Positions 35,414 to 44,650 of a DNA stretch of 64,000 bases are shown in pieces. The DNA lies in the NCBI RefSeq assembly GCF_030512175.1, contig NZ_JAULBL010000001.1, positions 1,092,510 through 1,156,509 on the forward strand. The letters run 5' to 3'. A program made the position numbers and the translations under genes. Origin of the DNA: Paeniglutamicibacter sulfureus (GTDB lineage: Bacteria; Actinomycetota; Actinomycetes; Actinomycetales; Micrococcaceae). Numbering within the stretch: position 1 is the first letter of the stretch; each line of letters begins with the position of its first letter. The notes below the pieces were generated by a model that did no database searches, was not told the origin of the DNA, and saw only the letters and a program-made list of their open reading frames with translations.

Positions 35414-36808
35414 CTAGACCGCGGCCAGGGTGACGGCCGGCGACTTGAGGTAGCTGTCGGCGGCACTCATCACGTGGTGGACCTTGTCCAGCAAGTCATC
35501 GAGCACGTCCTGGTCGGCGACCAGGGGCGGGGAGAGCACCAGCATGGTGGCGCCGCGGTTGTCCGGGCGGGTGATCAGGTTGACCTCGCGCATGGCCTTG
35601 GGCATTACCCTGGTCAGCAGGTCCTTGGATTCCTCGGCCGTGAGCTCGCGTCCGGTTTCCCGGTTGCCGGTGAGCTCGATGGCGTAGAAGAATCCGGTCC
35701 CGCGGTATTCCTTGATGCTGGTGTGCGCCGAGACGATCTTGTCCAGTCCGTTCTGGAAGTACGGTTCCAGGCTCCGGACGTTGCCCACGATGCCTTCTTC
35801 CTTGAGCGCGGTCATGTTGGCCACCGCCACCGCGGTGGAGACCGGGTGGCCTCCCCAGGTGGCGCCGTGGGTAAAGATGCCCGCCAATGGCGAGGAGAGC
35901 ATGGCGTCGGCCAGCGGTTTGCGGATAATGACCCCGCCCAGCGGCGCGTAGCCGGAGGTGGAGCCCTTGGCGAAGGTGATCAGGTCCGGGACCACGTCGT
36001 ACTTGATGCTGCCGAACCATTCGCCGAGGCGGCCGAAGCCGGTGATGACCTCGTCGGCGACCAGCAGGATGCCGTGCTCGTCGCAGATGGAGCGCAGTTC
36101 CTGCCAGTAGCCGGCCGGCGGGACCAGTGCGCCGCGGGAGTTCTGCACCGGCTCGGCAAAGAGCGCGGCGATGGTGTGGGCGCCTTCGCGGGCGATGACC
36201 TCGCGGATCGCCTGGATCGAGGGCAGGTCCGCGGCGGATCCGCCTTCCGGGATGACCTCTCCCAAGGTGTTCGGGACGTGGAAGACGCCGGGCATCAGGG
36301 TGCCGAAGGCCTCCTTGTAGGCGGGGATCCCGGTGACGGCCAGGGCGCCAAGGGTGGTGCCGTGGTAGGCCATGTTGCGGGCGATGATCTTGGTGCGCTC
36401 GGGTTCGCCCTGCCCGCGGTGGTACTGCCGGGCAAACTTGATGGCCGACTCGACGGCCTCGGAACCGGAGTTCACGAAGAAGACGACGTCGAGGTCCCCC
36501 GGGGCCAGCCCGGCGATGAGCGTGGCGGCATCCACGGCCGCCGGGTGGGCCGAGCCCCAGTTGGTCCAGTAGGCCAAGCGCGACATCTGCTCGTACGCGG
36601 CCTTGGGAATGTCCTGGCGGCCGTGGCCGATGTTGGCGCAGAAGAGCCCTGCCAGTCCGTCGAGGAACTTGTTGCCGTCCTCGTCAAAAAGGTAGCTTCC
36701 CTCGCCCCGGGTGATGATGGGCAGGTTCGGGTCGTTCCACACCTGGCCTGTGGTGAAGTGCGGGTAGAGATGCCGCTGAGCACGATTGCGGATATCTGAG
36801 TTGGTCAC
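35414..36808 (-). CDS. tpa: Class III aminotransferase, probable taurine:pyruvate aminotransferase
   Basis: The 464-residue PLP enzyme shows the class III pattern: GLAGLFCANIGHGR (~55), NSGSEAVESAIKFARQYH (~115), the AFP-like LLVADEVITGFGRLGEWFG stretch (~255) and the Schiff-base Lys in FAKGSTSGYAPLGGV (~285). With xsc and pta adjacent, taurine plus pyruvate to sulfoacetaldehyde plus L-alanine is the natural reaction. Omega-amine:pyruvate aminotransferases look very similar, so context decides. The GTG start at 36808 follows GGAGGGG. It appears to head the tpa-pta-permease-exporter operon. Confidence 0.85.
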   Translation of the reverse strand: MTNSDIRNRAQRHLYPHFTTGQVWNDPNLPIITRGEGSYLFDEDGNKFLDGLAGLFCANIGHGRQDIPKAAYEQMSRLAYWTNWGSAHPAAVDAATLIAGLAPGDLDVVFFVNSGSEAVESAIKFARQYHRGQGEPERTKIIARNMAYHGTTLGALAVTGIPAYKEAFGTLMPGVFHVPNTLGEVIPEGGSAADLPSIQAIREVIAREGAHTIAALFAEPVQNSRGALVPPAGYWQELRSICDEHGILLVADEVITGFGRLGEWFGSIKYDVVPDLITFAKGSTSGYAPLGGVIIRKPLADAMLSSPLAGIFTHGATWGGHPVSTAVAVANMTALKEEGIVGNVRSLEPYFQNGLDKIVSAHTSIKEYRGTGFFYAIELTGNRETGRELTAEESKDLLTRVMPKAMREVNLITRPDNRGATMLVLSPPLVADQDVLDDLLDKVHHVMSAADSYLKSPAVTLAAV

Positions 36809-36974
36809 GAGACCCCTCCATTCAAGGTTTTCCTGTCGGGTCCGCGGGCGCTTCCTTGCCCCGGGGATCCCCGCGCCACCCGACGTTGCCGTGTGGTGTG
36901 TATCACTCTGCCCCCATGCTGGGCCCTTTCCCAGACCCAAATCGGCTTCCCTTTTTAGGTACCAGAGGTTGGGG

Positions 36975-38156
36975 CTACACGTAGATCCGCGGCACTCTGG
37001 TCCCCACGCGGGTCAGGATCTCGTACGGAATGGTGCCGGAGGCCTCCGCCCACTTCTCGACGTGCGGCTCCCCGGCATCCCCGGGGCCAAAGAGCAGCGC
37101 CGCGTCCCCGGCCGAGACGTCGTCGTCGCCCACGTCGATGACGAATTGGTCCATGCAGACCCGGCCCAGGACGCGGTAGCGCACGCCACCGACCTGGACG
37201 GGACCCACCGAGCTGGCGCTGCGGAAGACGCCGTCGGCGTAGCCCAGCGGAACGACTGCCAGCGTGGTCTCCCCTTGCGTGGATTCGGTGTGGCCGTAGG
37301 AGATCCCGGCGCCGGCCGGGGCGCGCTTGGTCTGCACAACGGCAGCGCCCAGGGACATGGCCGGCCGCAACCGGGGGCAGTGGATGCGTTCGGATTCGGG
37401 GAGCGGGTTCACCCCGTAGACGGCGATCCCGGTGCGGACCATGTCGAAGTGCGCCTCCGGGGTGGCGAGGGTCGCTGCGGAGTTGGCGATGTGGCACAGC
37501 GCGGGGTCCAGCCCCAGGGACCTGGCCGTGTCGATGGCGTGCCTGAAGACCTGCAGTTGCGCAGCCACCGAAGGGTGCCCCGGTTCATCGGCGCAGGCCA
37601 GGTGGGACCAGACTCCCACCACCCGGATCCGTCCGGCGGCTTCCAGCTCCCGGGCCGCTGTGCACAATGCCGGCCAGTCGGCGGGCGTTGCCCCGCCGCG
37701 CCACATCCCGGTGTCGATCTTCAGGTGGATCCGGGGAACGCCGCCGGCCCCGGTTCCGGCGTCAGCGATCTCCCGCAATTGCCCCACCGAATACGCGGCA
37801 AGCTCGATGTCCTCGGCGATGGCCCGGGCGTAGGGTGCGCCGGGCGCCGCCAGCCAGGAGAAGAGCGGGGCGTCGATCCCGGCTTCCCGCACCGCGAAGG
37901 CCTCCTCGAGCACGGCGGTGCCCAGGTAGTCGGCTCCGCCTTCGAGGGCTGCGCGGGCGGCGGGCACGATGCCGTGTCCGTAGCCGTCGGCCTTGAGCAC
38001 CGCCAGCAGCCGGACGCCGGCGGCGACCTTCCGCAGCGCCCGCACGTTGGCGGAGATGGCCGCCGTTTCGATGAAGGCTGCCCGCTGCGGCACCGCGCCG
38101 AGGGCTGTCTGCGGCCCGGGGGCCTGGTTGTTTTCGAGCGTGCTGAAGGGATTCAT
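36975..38156 (-). CDS. alr: Alanine racemase
   Basis: The 393-residue PLP enzyme has the fold III barrel with the catalytic Lys in LAVLKADGYGHG (~residue 54), SHLACADEPGH (~180), RTGIAVYGVNP (~245), the catalytic Tyr in GISYGHTEST (~290) and RVCMDQFVIDVGD (~335) of the second domain. It interconverts L- and D-alanine. Usually a cell-wall gene, here it sits between the taurine aminotransferase and its probable regulator, and with DadA (24286) it would turn aminotransferase-derived L-alanine back into pyruvate. A second, housekeeping alr elsewhere is likely. The gap to the aminotransferase holds its promoter region. Confidence 0.92.
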   Translation of the reverse strand: MNPFSTLENNQAPGPQTALGAVPQRAAFIETAAISANVRALRKVAAGVRLLAVLKADGYGHGIVPAARAALEGGADYLGTAVLEEAFAVREAGIDAPLFSWLAAPGAPYARAIAEDIELAAYSVGQLREIADAGTGAGGVPRIHLKIDTGMWRGGATPADWPALCTAARELEAAGRIRVVGVWSHLACADEPGHPSVAAQLQVFRHAIDTARSLGLDPALCHIANSAATLATPEAHFDMVRTGIAVYGVNPLPESERIHCPRLRPAMSLGAAVVQTKRAPAGAGISYGHTESTQGETTLAVVPLGYADGVFRSASSVGPVQVGGVRYRVLGRVCMDQFVIDVGDDDVSAGDAALLFGPGDAGEPHVEKWAEASGTIPYEILTRVGTRVPRIYV

Positions 38157-38231
38157 TGCGACGTCCTTGTCGTTGGTGGGGTGCGCCGGTGCGCGGGCAG
38201 GGGGCGGCGGGCGGCAACATGCCCGCGCTAC

Positions 38232-39848
38232 CTACAACTGTTCTGCAGGTGCGCCGTTCGGCACAGATCCAGATCGGGCAGGGTTCAATGGGTCCACAGG
38301 ATGTGAAGGGGCCTCGCCCTGCCGCCCGGCAAGCCCTGCAATGACGCGGCCCAGTTCCCTGATGCCCGGTCGGATGGCCTCGAGCTTGATGGCGGCGAAT
38401 CCCAGGCGGAAGTGGTTCCGGTTGGCTCCTGGATCATCGTAAAAAACGTCCCCGCGCTCGATGACGATTCCTGCCTTCAGCGCCTCGGCCGCCAATTCCA
38501 CGCAGTCCAGGTCCGCCGGGCCGGTGATCCAGACGCTGACCCCGCCCGGAGGCGCAACGACCTTGAAGGGCACGAATTCCTCCAGCGCCTCGGTGAGCAC
38601 CTGCCACTTGCGCTGCAATTGGGTGCGGCGCCGCGAAATGGTGCGGTGGTACTGGCCCGATTCGATCAGCAGCGCCATGGCGCGCTGGGGGTGGCCGGGG
38701 ATGTGCCGGATCTTGTAGCGCCGCTGGTTCCGCAATTCGGTGATCAGCTCCGCCTCGGCCACCAGGTAGCCCATGCGCAGCCCCGGGGCCAGGAACTTGG
38801 TGAAGGATCCGAGGTAGATGACGTGCCCGGAATTCGGCAGCGCCTTCAGCGCCGGGGTGGGCTTGCCGCGGTAGCGAAACTCGGAATCGTAGTCGTCCTC
38901 GATGATCAGTGCCCCCGCGTCGCGGGTGCTCGCGAGGATTTGCTGGCGGCGGCTGCCCGAGAGGGTGACGTTGGTGGGGCTGTGGTGGCTGGGGGTGAGA
39001 TAGAGCAGGTCAAGGTCCCCGAAGTCCGCGGGTGGCACCAGGCCGTGTTCGTCGACTTCCAACGGACGCAGCGTGGCACCGGTGCGCGCGAAGGTGTGCC
39101 GGGCATCGACATACCCGGGGTTCTCCACCCCGACCACGGTGTCGAGGCCCATCATGGTCTGCGCCAGAAGGTCCAGCCCCTGTTGGGAGCCGGCGGTGAT
39201 GAGGATGTTTTCCGGCCGGGCCTGGATGCCGCGGGCCGGGAGGACCCGCTTGCACAGCACCTCGAGAAGGTACGGGTCGTCCTCGTCCACCGAGTCGCGC
39301 AGCGAGTAGAAGAGGTGCGGTGCGTCCATGGCGTCGCGCAGCGCCCGGGACCAGGCCAGGCGCGGGAAGTCGCGCTCGTCGACCTGCCCGGCCACGAACG
39401 GGTACGGGTGGCTCGACCAGTTGCGGACCTTGGTGATCTCCGGCATCCCGGCATCCTCGCGCGGGCGGATGTGCCGGGACCAGTCGACGGCCGACCCCTC
39501 AGCCGTGGCGGCGGCGGCGCCAAGCTCGCGGTTGCGCAGCATCTGGGTGTTGATGAAGTAGCCGCGGCGCGACCGGGACTCGATCATGCCCGAGGCCAGC
39601 AGCTCCTGGTAGGCAGCGTTGACGGTGTTGCGCGAAAGACCGAGCTCCCGGGCCAGGTCGCGCGACGAGGGCAGGGGCTGCTCCGGCACCAGGGTGCCCA
39701 CGAGGATCTGGTGCTCCAGCGCCTGCCGCAGCTGCCGGTACAGCGGCTCCCCTGACTGGGCCGACACCGCGATCGGAGCCCTGACCCCTTCGCGGGGTTC
39801 CGGCAGGTCTGCGGGGTTGGCGGGGCGCGGGTTCCTAGACGTAGCCAT
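38232..39848 (-). CDS. MocR-family regulator (GntR HTH + aminotransferase fold), TauR-like
   Basis: The 538-residue protein joins a GntR-type winged helix (residues ~30-110: YRQLRQALEHQILVGTL, LPSSRDLARELGLSRNTVNAAYQELLASG) to a fold I aminotransferase-like domain (~165-500) with a PLP Lys in YLGSFTKFLAPGLRMGYL (~375). MocR proteins use bound PLP and an amine to sense substrates; TauR, activator of taurine genes in Rhodobacter, is of this type. Its position next to alr and the aminotransferase makes control of taurine genes likely. ATG 39848 overlaps the end of the stress-protein gene by 14 bases; the longer open frame is spurious. Confidence 0.88.
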   Translation of the reverse strand: MATSRNPRPANPADLPEPREGVRAPIAVSAQSGEPLYRQLRQALEHQILVGTLVPEQPLPSSRDLARELGLSRNTVNAAYQELLASGMIESRSRRGYFINTQMLRNRELGAAAATAEGSAVDWSRHIRPREDAGMPEITKVRNWSSHPYPFVAGQVDERDFPRLAWSRALRDAMDAPHLFYSLRDSVDEDDPYLLEVLCKRVLPARGIQARPENILITAGSQQGLDLLAQTMMGLDTVVGVENPGYVDARHTFARTGATLRPLEVDEHGLVPPADFGDLDLLYLTPSHHSPTNVTLSGSRRQQILASTRDAGALIIEDDYDSEFRYRGKPTPALKALPNSGHVIYLGSFTKFLAPGLRMGYLVAEAELITELRNQRRYKIRHIPGHPQRAMALLIESGQYHRTISRRRTQLQRKWQVLTEALEEFVPFKVVAPPGGVSVWITGPADLDCVELAAEALKAGIVIERGDVFYDDPGANRNHFRLGFAAIKLEAIRPGIRELGRVIAGLAGRQGEAPSHPVDPLNPARSGSVPNGAPAEQL

Positions 39849-40731
39849 GGTTGGCGCCCGCAGGGACCGGGACGTAGAAGCGCGGGATGACCACGATGGG
39901 CACCGGCAGTGCACGCAGCATCTTGTTCGCGGTGGACCCCAGGAAGATCCGGCTCCGCTCCGCCAGGCGGCTGGAGCCGAGCAGGACGATTTCTGACTCG
40001 TCCCAGTCAAGGGCGTCCACCGCGGCCTCTGTCGAGCGGCCCTGGGCGACGTCGGCGGTGACAATCGTCCGGTTCCGCACCCCCGCGATGGCCGTCTCGA
40101 GGGTCTGCCGGGCGTGCTCGCGCGCCGCATCGATCCGGTCGCCGTGGTGCTTTTCTTTGTCCATGGCCACCAGCGAGATCAGCCGCAGCGGAACGTGGCG
40201 GACTGCGGCGGAATCCACCGCGGCCTCCAGGACCGAATCGGCCCCGGTGCGGGTGCCCAGCGCACAGGTGATGCGGGTGATTTCCCGCGGAGGGAGGTAG
40301 CCCGAGGGTGCCAGCGCCACCGGGACCGGCGAGGAATGCAGCAGGGCGTTGGCCACGGAGCCCACGGTGAACCGGCGCAGCGGCCCGGTGCTGGCCGCTC
40401 CCACCACCACCAGGTCCGCCTTGAACGCCGACACCGCCTCGAGCAGCCCTTCGGCCATCGATGCGGCAAAACGAATGTGGGTCCGCGCAACCATGCTTGA
40501 GGGCACCAGCGCCAGCGCCCGGTCCATCCATTTTTGGGCTGCCTGCTCCAGGAACTCCTGGTAGACGCGTTCGCTGCGGGTGGCTGCAGCGGCCGGCTGG
40601 ACGCCGGGAAGGATGTGGACCAGCTCGATCTCGGCATGAGTGGGAGCCGCCAACGACCTGGCCAGCGCCAGTGCCAGGGAGATTGCCTCGCGGCCGCGCT
40701 TGTCCTCGGTGCATCCAACGACATACCTCAT
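39835..40731 (-). CDS. Tandem-domain universal stress protein (UspA family)
   Basis: The 298-residue cytosolic protein contains two Usp domains (~1-140 and ~145-290). Each ends in the ATP-binding type loop: VVVGAASTGPLRRFTVGSVANALL and VLLGSSRLAERSRIFLGSTANKML. Such proteins often accompany amino acid carriers and stress-linked metabolism in actinobacteria. Here its end overlaps the MocR start, so it is the first gene of a two-gene unit with that regulator. Role in taurine metabolism is unknown; a ligand- or ATP-dependent modulator of transport is possible. Confidence 0.9.
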   Translation of the reverse strand: MRYVVGCTEDKRGREAISLALALARSLAAPTHAEIELVHILPGVQPAAAATRSERVYQEFLEQAAQKWMDRALALVPSSMVARTHIRFAASMAEGLLEAVSAFKADLVVVGAASTGPLRRFTVGSVANALLHSSPVPVALAPSGYLPPREITRITCALGTRTGADSVLEAAVDSAAVRHVPLRLISLVAMDKEKHHGDRIDAAREHARQTLETAIAGVRNRTIVTADVAQGRSTEAAVDALDWDESEIVLLGSSRLAERSRIFLGSTANKMLRALPVPIVVIPRFYVPVPAGANHGYV

Positions 40732-40837
40732 GGCGTGGGCTTCCCCCCTTCATTGGGAGTCGATTCGGGCTTACCCCCTTATGCCTACCAGTTCGCGGTG
40801 CAGGGCGGAAAGAATGACGCACCTGTGACGCGGCGCA

Positions 40838-42337
40838 CTATTTGTCCATCGAGTGCTGCGCCAGGAAGGAATACACCTCGGTCTCGTCCACGCCAGGAAA
40901 GGCACCCTGTGGCATGGCCGCCAACAGATGCGTCTGGGCACGCGCGCTGGGCCAGGCCTGGCCCGCCCACTGCTGCTGCAGCTCCAGTGGCGGGCGGCGG
41001 CAGCACGACTCGTCCGGGCAGGTGGATACGGAGCGCTCGGTGGTGTCGCGGCCACGGAACCACTTCACGTGCACGTAGGGCACCCCGATGCTCAGCGAGA
41101 ACTTCCCGGTGTTGGAACGCTCGGTCCGCGCGGTGCACCAGAAGGTGCCGACCGTCGTGTCGGTGTACTGGTTGTAGGCGCTGAACTGGTCGGCCACGTC
41201 GAAGACCTCGCGGCTGGTCCAGTGCCTGCACACCGACTGGCCCTCGATGGCACCGATGTGGTCCATCGGGAAGTTCACGCCGTCGTTCTCGTAGGCCTTG
41301 TGGATGATGCCGGACTCGTGCACCTTCTGGAAGTGTACGGTGATGCCCAGGTGCTCGGTGGCAAGGTTGGTGAAGCGGTGGGCGGCGGTCTCGTAGGAGA
41401 CCGCGAAGGCGTCCCGGATGTCCTCGACGGCGAGCTCCCGCGCACTCTTGGCGTGTTGCAGGAAATCCACGGTTGCCTTTTCCGGCATCATCAGGGAGGC
41501 CGCAAAGTAGTTGGTCGCCACACGCTGGCGCAGGAACTCGGCGTAGTCGGACGGGGTGGCGTGGCCCAGCACGTGATGTCCGAAGGCCTGCAACAGCACC
41601 GAGCGCGTGGAATGCTCGGAGCGCTGGGACTGGGTGAGGTAGACCCGCATGTTCTTCAGGTCGGTGACCGAGCGGGTGGAGTGCGGCAGGTCCGAGACGT
41701 TGTGCAGGGAGAAGCCCAGGTGCGCGGCGATGTCGGCTACCTGGTGGTGCGAGAGCGGACCGGTGGTGTGGCCGATGGCCTTGAGCACGGCCGCGGCTTC
41801 CTTCTCGATCGCCGGGAAGTAGTTGTTGCGTGCCTTCATCTCGCCGCGCAGCTCCGCGTTGGCGCGGCGCGCCTCCTCGGGGGTGGCCGATTGCTCGTTG
41901 AGCCGCCGCTCCAGCTCCCCCTGCAGCCCGACCAGGGATTCGAGCACGTCCATGGGCGTGCGCGAGGAGATGCGCACCTTGGGCAGCCCGAGCGATTGGT
42001 AGAGCGGTCCGCGCTGGGCGCGTTCGAGCTCGATTTCCAGGGCTGCGCGCCGCGTGGGAGGTGCGGCACCGAGCAGCTCGTCCAACCCGACCCCGAAGAT
42101 GGCGGCCAGGGACTTGAGCATGCTGAGCTTGGGTTCGCGCTTGCCGTTTTCCATCAGTGACAGTTGGCTGGGTGCGGTGCCCACGGCCTCTGACAGGTCG
42201 TCGAGGGTCATGGCCTTGGTCTTGCGCAGGTGCCGGATCCGCCGGCCAAGGGAAATGATGTCCAGCTGCTCGGCATCTTCCGGCGACAGGACACTCTTCT
42301 CCGGTGTTGCAGGCCGGTTCCATGTGGGGGTGCTCAC
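40838..42337 (-). CDS. RamB/ScfR-family regulator (XRE HTH + ImmA/IrrE-like + C-terminal domain)
   Basis: The 499-residue regulator has an XRE helix-turn-helix (residues ~30-85: GRRIRHLRKTKAMTLDDLSE, APSQLSLMENGKREPK), an ImmA/IrrE-like middle with FGHHVLGH (~250), and the C-terminal short-chain-acyl-CoA-regulator domain with CPDESCC (~435). RamB in Corynebacterium represses acetate genes such as pta-ackA and aceA. Its place beside a locus that makes acetyl phosphate and acetyl-CoA suggests a similar carbon-status role. The GTG at 42337 is chosen because a TACCCT hexamer lies six bases upstream with no Shine-Dalgarno, a leaderless pattern; the ATG at 42481 gives an unsupported extension. Confidence 0.88.
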   Translation of the reverse strand: MSTPTWNRPATPEKSVLSPEDAEQLDIISLGRRIRHLRKTKAMTLDDLSEAVGTAPSQLSLMENGKREPKLSMLKSLAAIFGVGLDELLGAAPPTRRAALEIELERAQRGPLYQSLGLPKVRISSRTPMDVLESLVGLQGELERRLNEQSATPEEARRANAELRGEMKARNNYFPAIEKEAAAVLKAIGHTTGPLSHHQVADIAAHLGFSLHNVSDLPHSTRSVTDLKNMRVYLTQSQRSEHSTRSVLLQAFGHHVLGHATPSDYAEFLRQRVATNYFAASLMMPEKATVDFLQHAKSARELAVEDIRDAFAVSYETAAHRFTNLATEHLGITVHFQKVHESGIIHKAYENDGVNFPMDHIGAIEGQSVCRHWTSREVFDVADQFSAYNQYTDTTVGTFWCTARTERSNTGKFSLSIGVPYVHVKWFRGRDTTERSVSTCPDESCCRRPPLELQQQWAGQAWPSARAQTHLLAAMPQGAFPGVDETEVYSFLAQHSMDK

Positions 42338-42550
42338 GTTTTCAGGGTACGCGAAGAAGTGAAGATCTTCCCAGCACTTGACCAAAAAAGCTGCATTGGA
42401 AACACCAAACATTCGTTTCAGGGAAGTTGCATGCCAAATCCGCCAGTCCGCACAGCCGTCCACGAACCAGCAGGATTCCATGTGGAGTTATTCGCGTCGT
42501 GCTTTCCCGCCGCCCAACGGGGGTTGTGCCGGACCAACCGCCCTGACAGC

Positions 42551-43348
42551 ATGAAACCGGTGACTGACCATGCGAAATACCTCGAGGCCTACGACGACCA
42601 GCTCCGCACGGACGCCGAAACGCCCAGCGCGATCCGGGTTGATCTGCTGGACACACTGCGTCTGGTGACGTTCGCCGGAGGGCGTGGCTTCGTTACGTAC
42701 CGGGATCTGGGATCCGTTGACGAAGTCGGAATCGCCACACTCGTTGGCCGGGCGCTCGACCATTTCCGCAAGGATCCGACGATCGCCGGCATCGAGTGGA
42801 AAAGGCGGGGGCACGATCATGCACCGGGGCTGCACGGGGCGCTGCTGGCCCACGGCTTCCGGCCCGGGGAACCCGAGTCGATCATGATCGGTGCCCTCGA
42901 AGGATTATGTGCCGATGTCCCGACCCCCGACGGGGTCGGCCTGCGGCGCATCGCCAGCGATTCCGATGTACGCATCATGAGCGAGATGGTCGATCAGGCC
43001 TTCGGCAACCCCTCCAACACCCGTCTTGCCGATGCACTCATCAACCGACTGGCGCGCAACGACGGCATGGAGCTGTGGGTGGCCGAGACCGACGGGCGCA
43101 TGGTCGGTGCAGGCCGGATCGAGCCCGTGCCCGACACCGACTTTGTCGGCATCTGGGGCGGCTCCACCCTCCGGGCCTACCGCGGCCGCGGTATCTACCG
43201 CGCGCTGACGGCTGCACGGGCGCGGTCTGCGCTGGTCCAGGGCAAGAAGCTGGTCCACAGCGACTCGACGGAGTACTCCCGCCCCATCCTGGAACGCTCC
43301 GGTCTGCTCAAGGTCTCCACGACCACGCCCTATTACTGGTCGCGCTGA
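42551..43348 (+). CDS. GNAT-family N-acetyltransferase
   Basis: The 265-residue protein has a GNAT fold in its C-terminal half: GLRRIASDSDVRIMSEMVDQAF (~135), MELWVAETDGRMVGAGRIEPV (~175) and the acetyl-CoA loop LRAYRGRGIYRALTAARARSAL (~210-230), where R-G-R-G is the Q/RxxGxG/A equivalent. The N-terminal half looks like a second, degenerate GNAT unit. Substrate unknown. ATG 42551 gives the family-like start, although no strong ribosome site precedes it. It is alone, divergent from the RamB-like gene and facing the monooxygenase operon. Confidence 0.82.
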   Translation: MKPVTDHAKYLEAYDDQLRTDAETPSAIRVDLLDTLRLVTFAGGRGFVTYRDLGSVDEVGIATLVGRALDHFRKDPTIAGIEWKRRGHDHAPGLHGALLAHGFRPGEPESIMIGALEGLCADVPTPDGVGLRRIASDSDVRIMSEMVDQAFGNPSNTRLADALINRLARNDGMELWVAETDGRMVGAGRIEPVPDTDFVGIWGGSTLRAYRGRGIYRALTAARARSALVQGKKLVHSDSTEYSRPILERSGLLKVSTTTPYYWSR

Positions 43349-43370
43349 GCCCGAAGGCCGCGCCGCCCGG

Positions 43371-44609
43371 CTACGCCCTTTTTGACGCGCCAATGGCCCA
43401 GACCCGCGGCAGGGCAGCGCCGTTGACGGAGTGATCCCCCACCAGGCGGGCCTTGTAGACCCAGGGGTTGTGGTTTCCCGCGGTGCGGGCGTTGCGCCAA
43501 TGGCGGTCCAGGTTCTTGGTGGTGCTGGTGGCCGAGGCAGCCAGCGCATCGAAGGCGTGGGTCACGGCATTGAGGACCAGCGGGGTCAGTGCCACCTGCG
43601 CCTGGGCCGAGGCGAGTTCCGCGGCGTCGTTGGCCGCCTCGTCTTCCTGCTCCGTGGCGTCCCCGGCATGCAGCGCGACGGCGGTTTCGTAGGCGCGTTC
43701 CAGGGAAGTGGCCACGCGTTCCACCGCGCCGGCGGCGACGAATGCGGCCGCGGAAACCTCTCCGACGATTTGCAGCAGCTGCGGGTCTTCACCGGCGACG
43801 TTGGCCGCGGCGTGGCTGAAGGTGCGCTTGCGCGCGGCCAGCTCGGCGGCGAACTCGCGCTCGACGGCGCGCGCCGTTCCCGCCAACACCGCCAGCAGCA
43901 CCTCCTGGTAGAAGGCAGTCTGGTACTTGAACCTGGTGTCGAATTCGATGAGGTTCTGCGCCGTGACGACGGCGTCGGTGTAGGTGGAGGTCCCGGTGCC
44001 GGTGGTGCGCTGGCCGAATCCGTCCCAGTCGTCCCCCAGCTGCACCCCGGGCTGGTGGGCGCTGACTACCGCAATGACCCGGCTGCCGGTGTCGGTGCGC
44101 TGGGCGTAGGTGTCGATCCAGTCGGCGTAAATCGACCCGGTCGAGTAGTACTTGGTCCCGTTGACCACGAATCCGCCGTTGCCGTCGGGGCTGACCTTGG
44201 TATTCACCTCGCCCACGGTCACGGTCCCGATCTCGGTCCAGGCACCGCCTACCAGCTCGCCGTCGACAAAGCGCGCCAACCAAGCATCGCGTTCCGCGCC
44301 GGGGACGGCGACGAGCCGGTCCTCCACGAAGGCGAAGTGGCTGCGCAGCGCTTGGGTGATGTTGGGGTCTGCCGCGGCAAGCTCGGTGAGCAGCTCGAAG
44401 AGCTCGGGCAGCGTGGCCCCGGCACCTCCGTGGGATTCTGGAACGCGAACCGCGCCGAACCCTGCGGCGGCCAACGCCGAGACTTGTTCGCGGGGAAGCG
44501 ACCCCGTGCGGTCGCGCTCCGAGGCACCGGCGGCGATGTCGGCGAAGAGCGGGGCGAAGCGTGTCGAAAGCTCCTCGAGCCGGCTGCGGTTCAGGGATGT
44601 GGTGGTCAT
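43371..44609 (-). CDS. DszC/SfnC-like flavin-dependent monooxygenase 2 (acyl-CoA dehydrogenase fold)
   Basis: The 412-residue protein has the acyl-CoA-dehydrogenase fold: helical N-domain (LAAAGFGAVRVPESHGGAG, ~50), beta middle domain (GAWTEIGTVTVGEVN, ~120; GFVVNGTKYYSTGS, ~148) and helical C-domain with the HWRNARTAGNHNPWVYKARLVGDH motif (~370-393) characteristic of the DszC/SfnC branch. Such enzymes use reduced FMN and oxygen to oxidise sulfides or amines and do not act on acyl-CoA. It is the last gene of the operon, 41 bases after its paralogue at 44651. Substrate unknown. Confidence 0.85.
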   Translation of the reverse strand: MTTTSLNRSRLEELSTRFAPLFADIAAGASERDRTGSLPREQVSALAAAGFGAVRVPESHGGAGATLPELFELLTELAAADPNITQALRSHFAFVEDRLVAVPGAERDAWLARFVDGELVGGAWTEIGTVTVGEVNTKVSPDGNGGFVVNGTKYYSTGSIYADWIDTYAQRTDTGSRVIAVVSAHQPGVQLGDDWDGFGQRTTGTGTSTYTDAVVTAQNLIEFDTRFKYQTAFYQEVLLAVLAGTARAVEREFAAELAARKRTFSHAAANVAGEDPQLLQIVGEVSAAAFVAAGAVERVATSLERAYETAVALHAGDATEQEDEAANDAAELASAQAQVALTPLVLNAVTHAFDALAASATSTTKNLDRHWRNARTAGNHNPWVYKARLVGDHSVNGAALPRVWAIGASKRA

Positions 44610-44650
44610 GGTTGGACTCCTTTTGTGTGGGAAGGAAAGCGGGACGGGGC

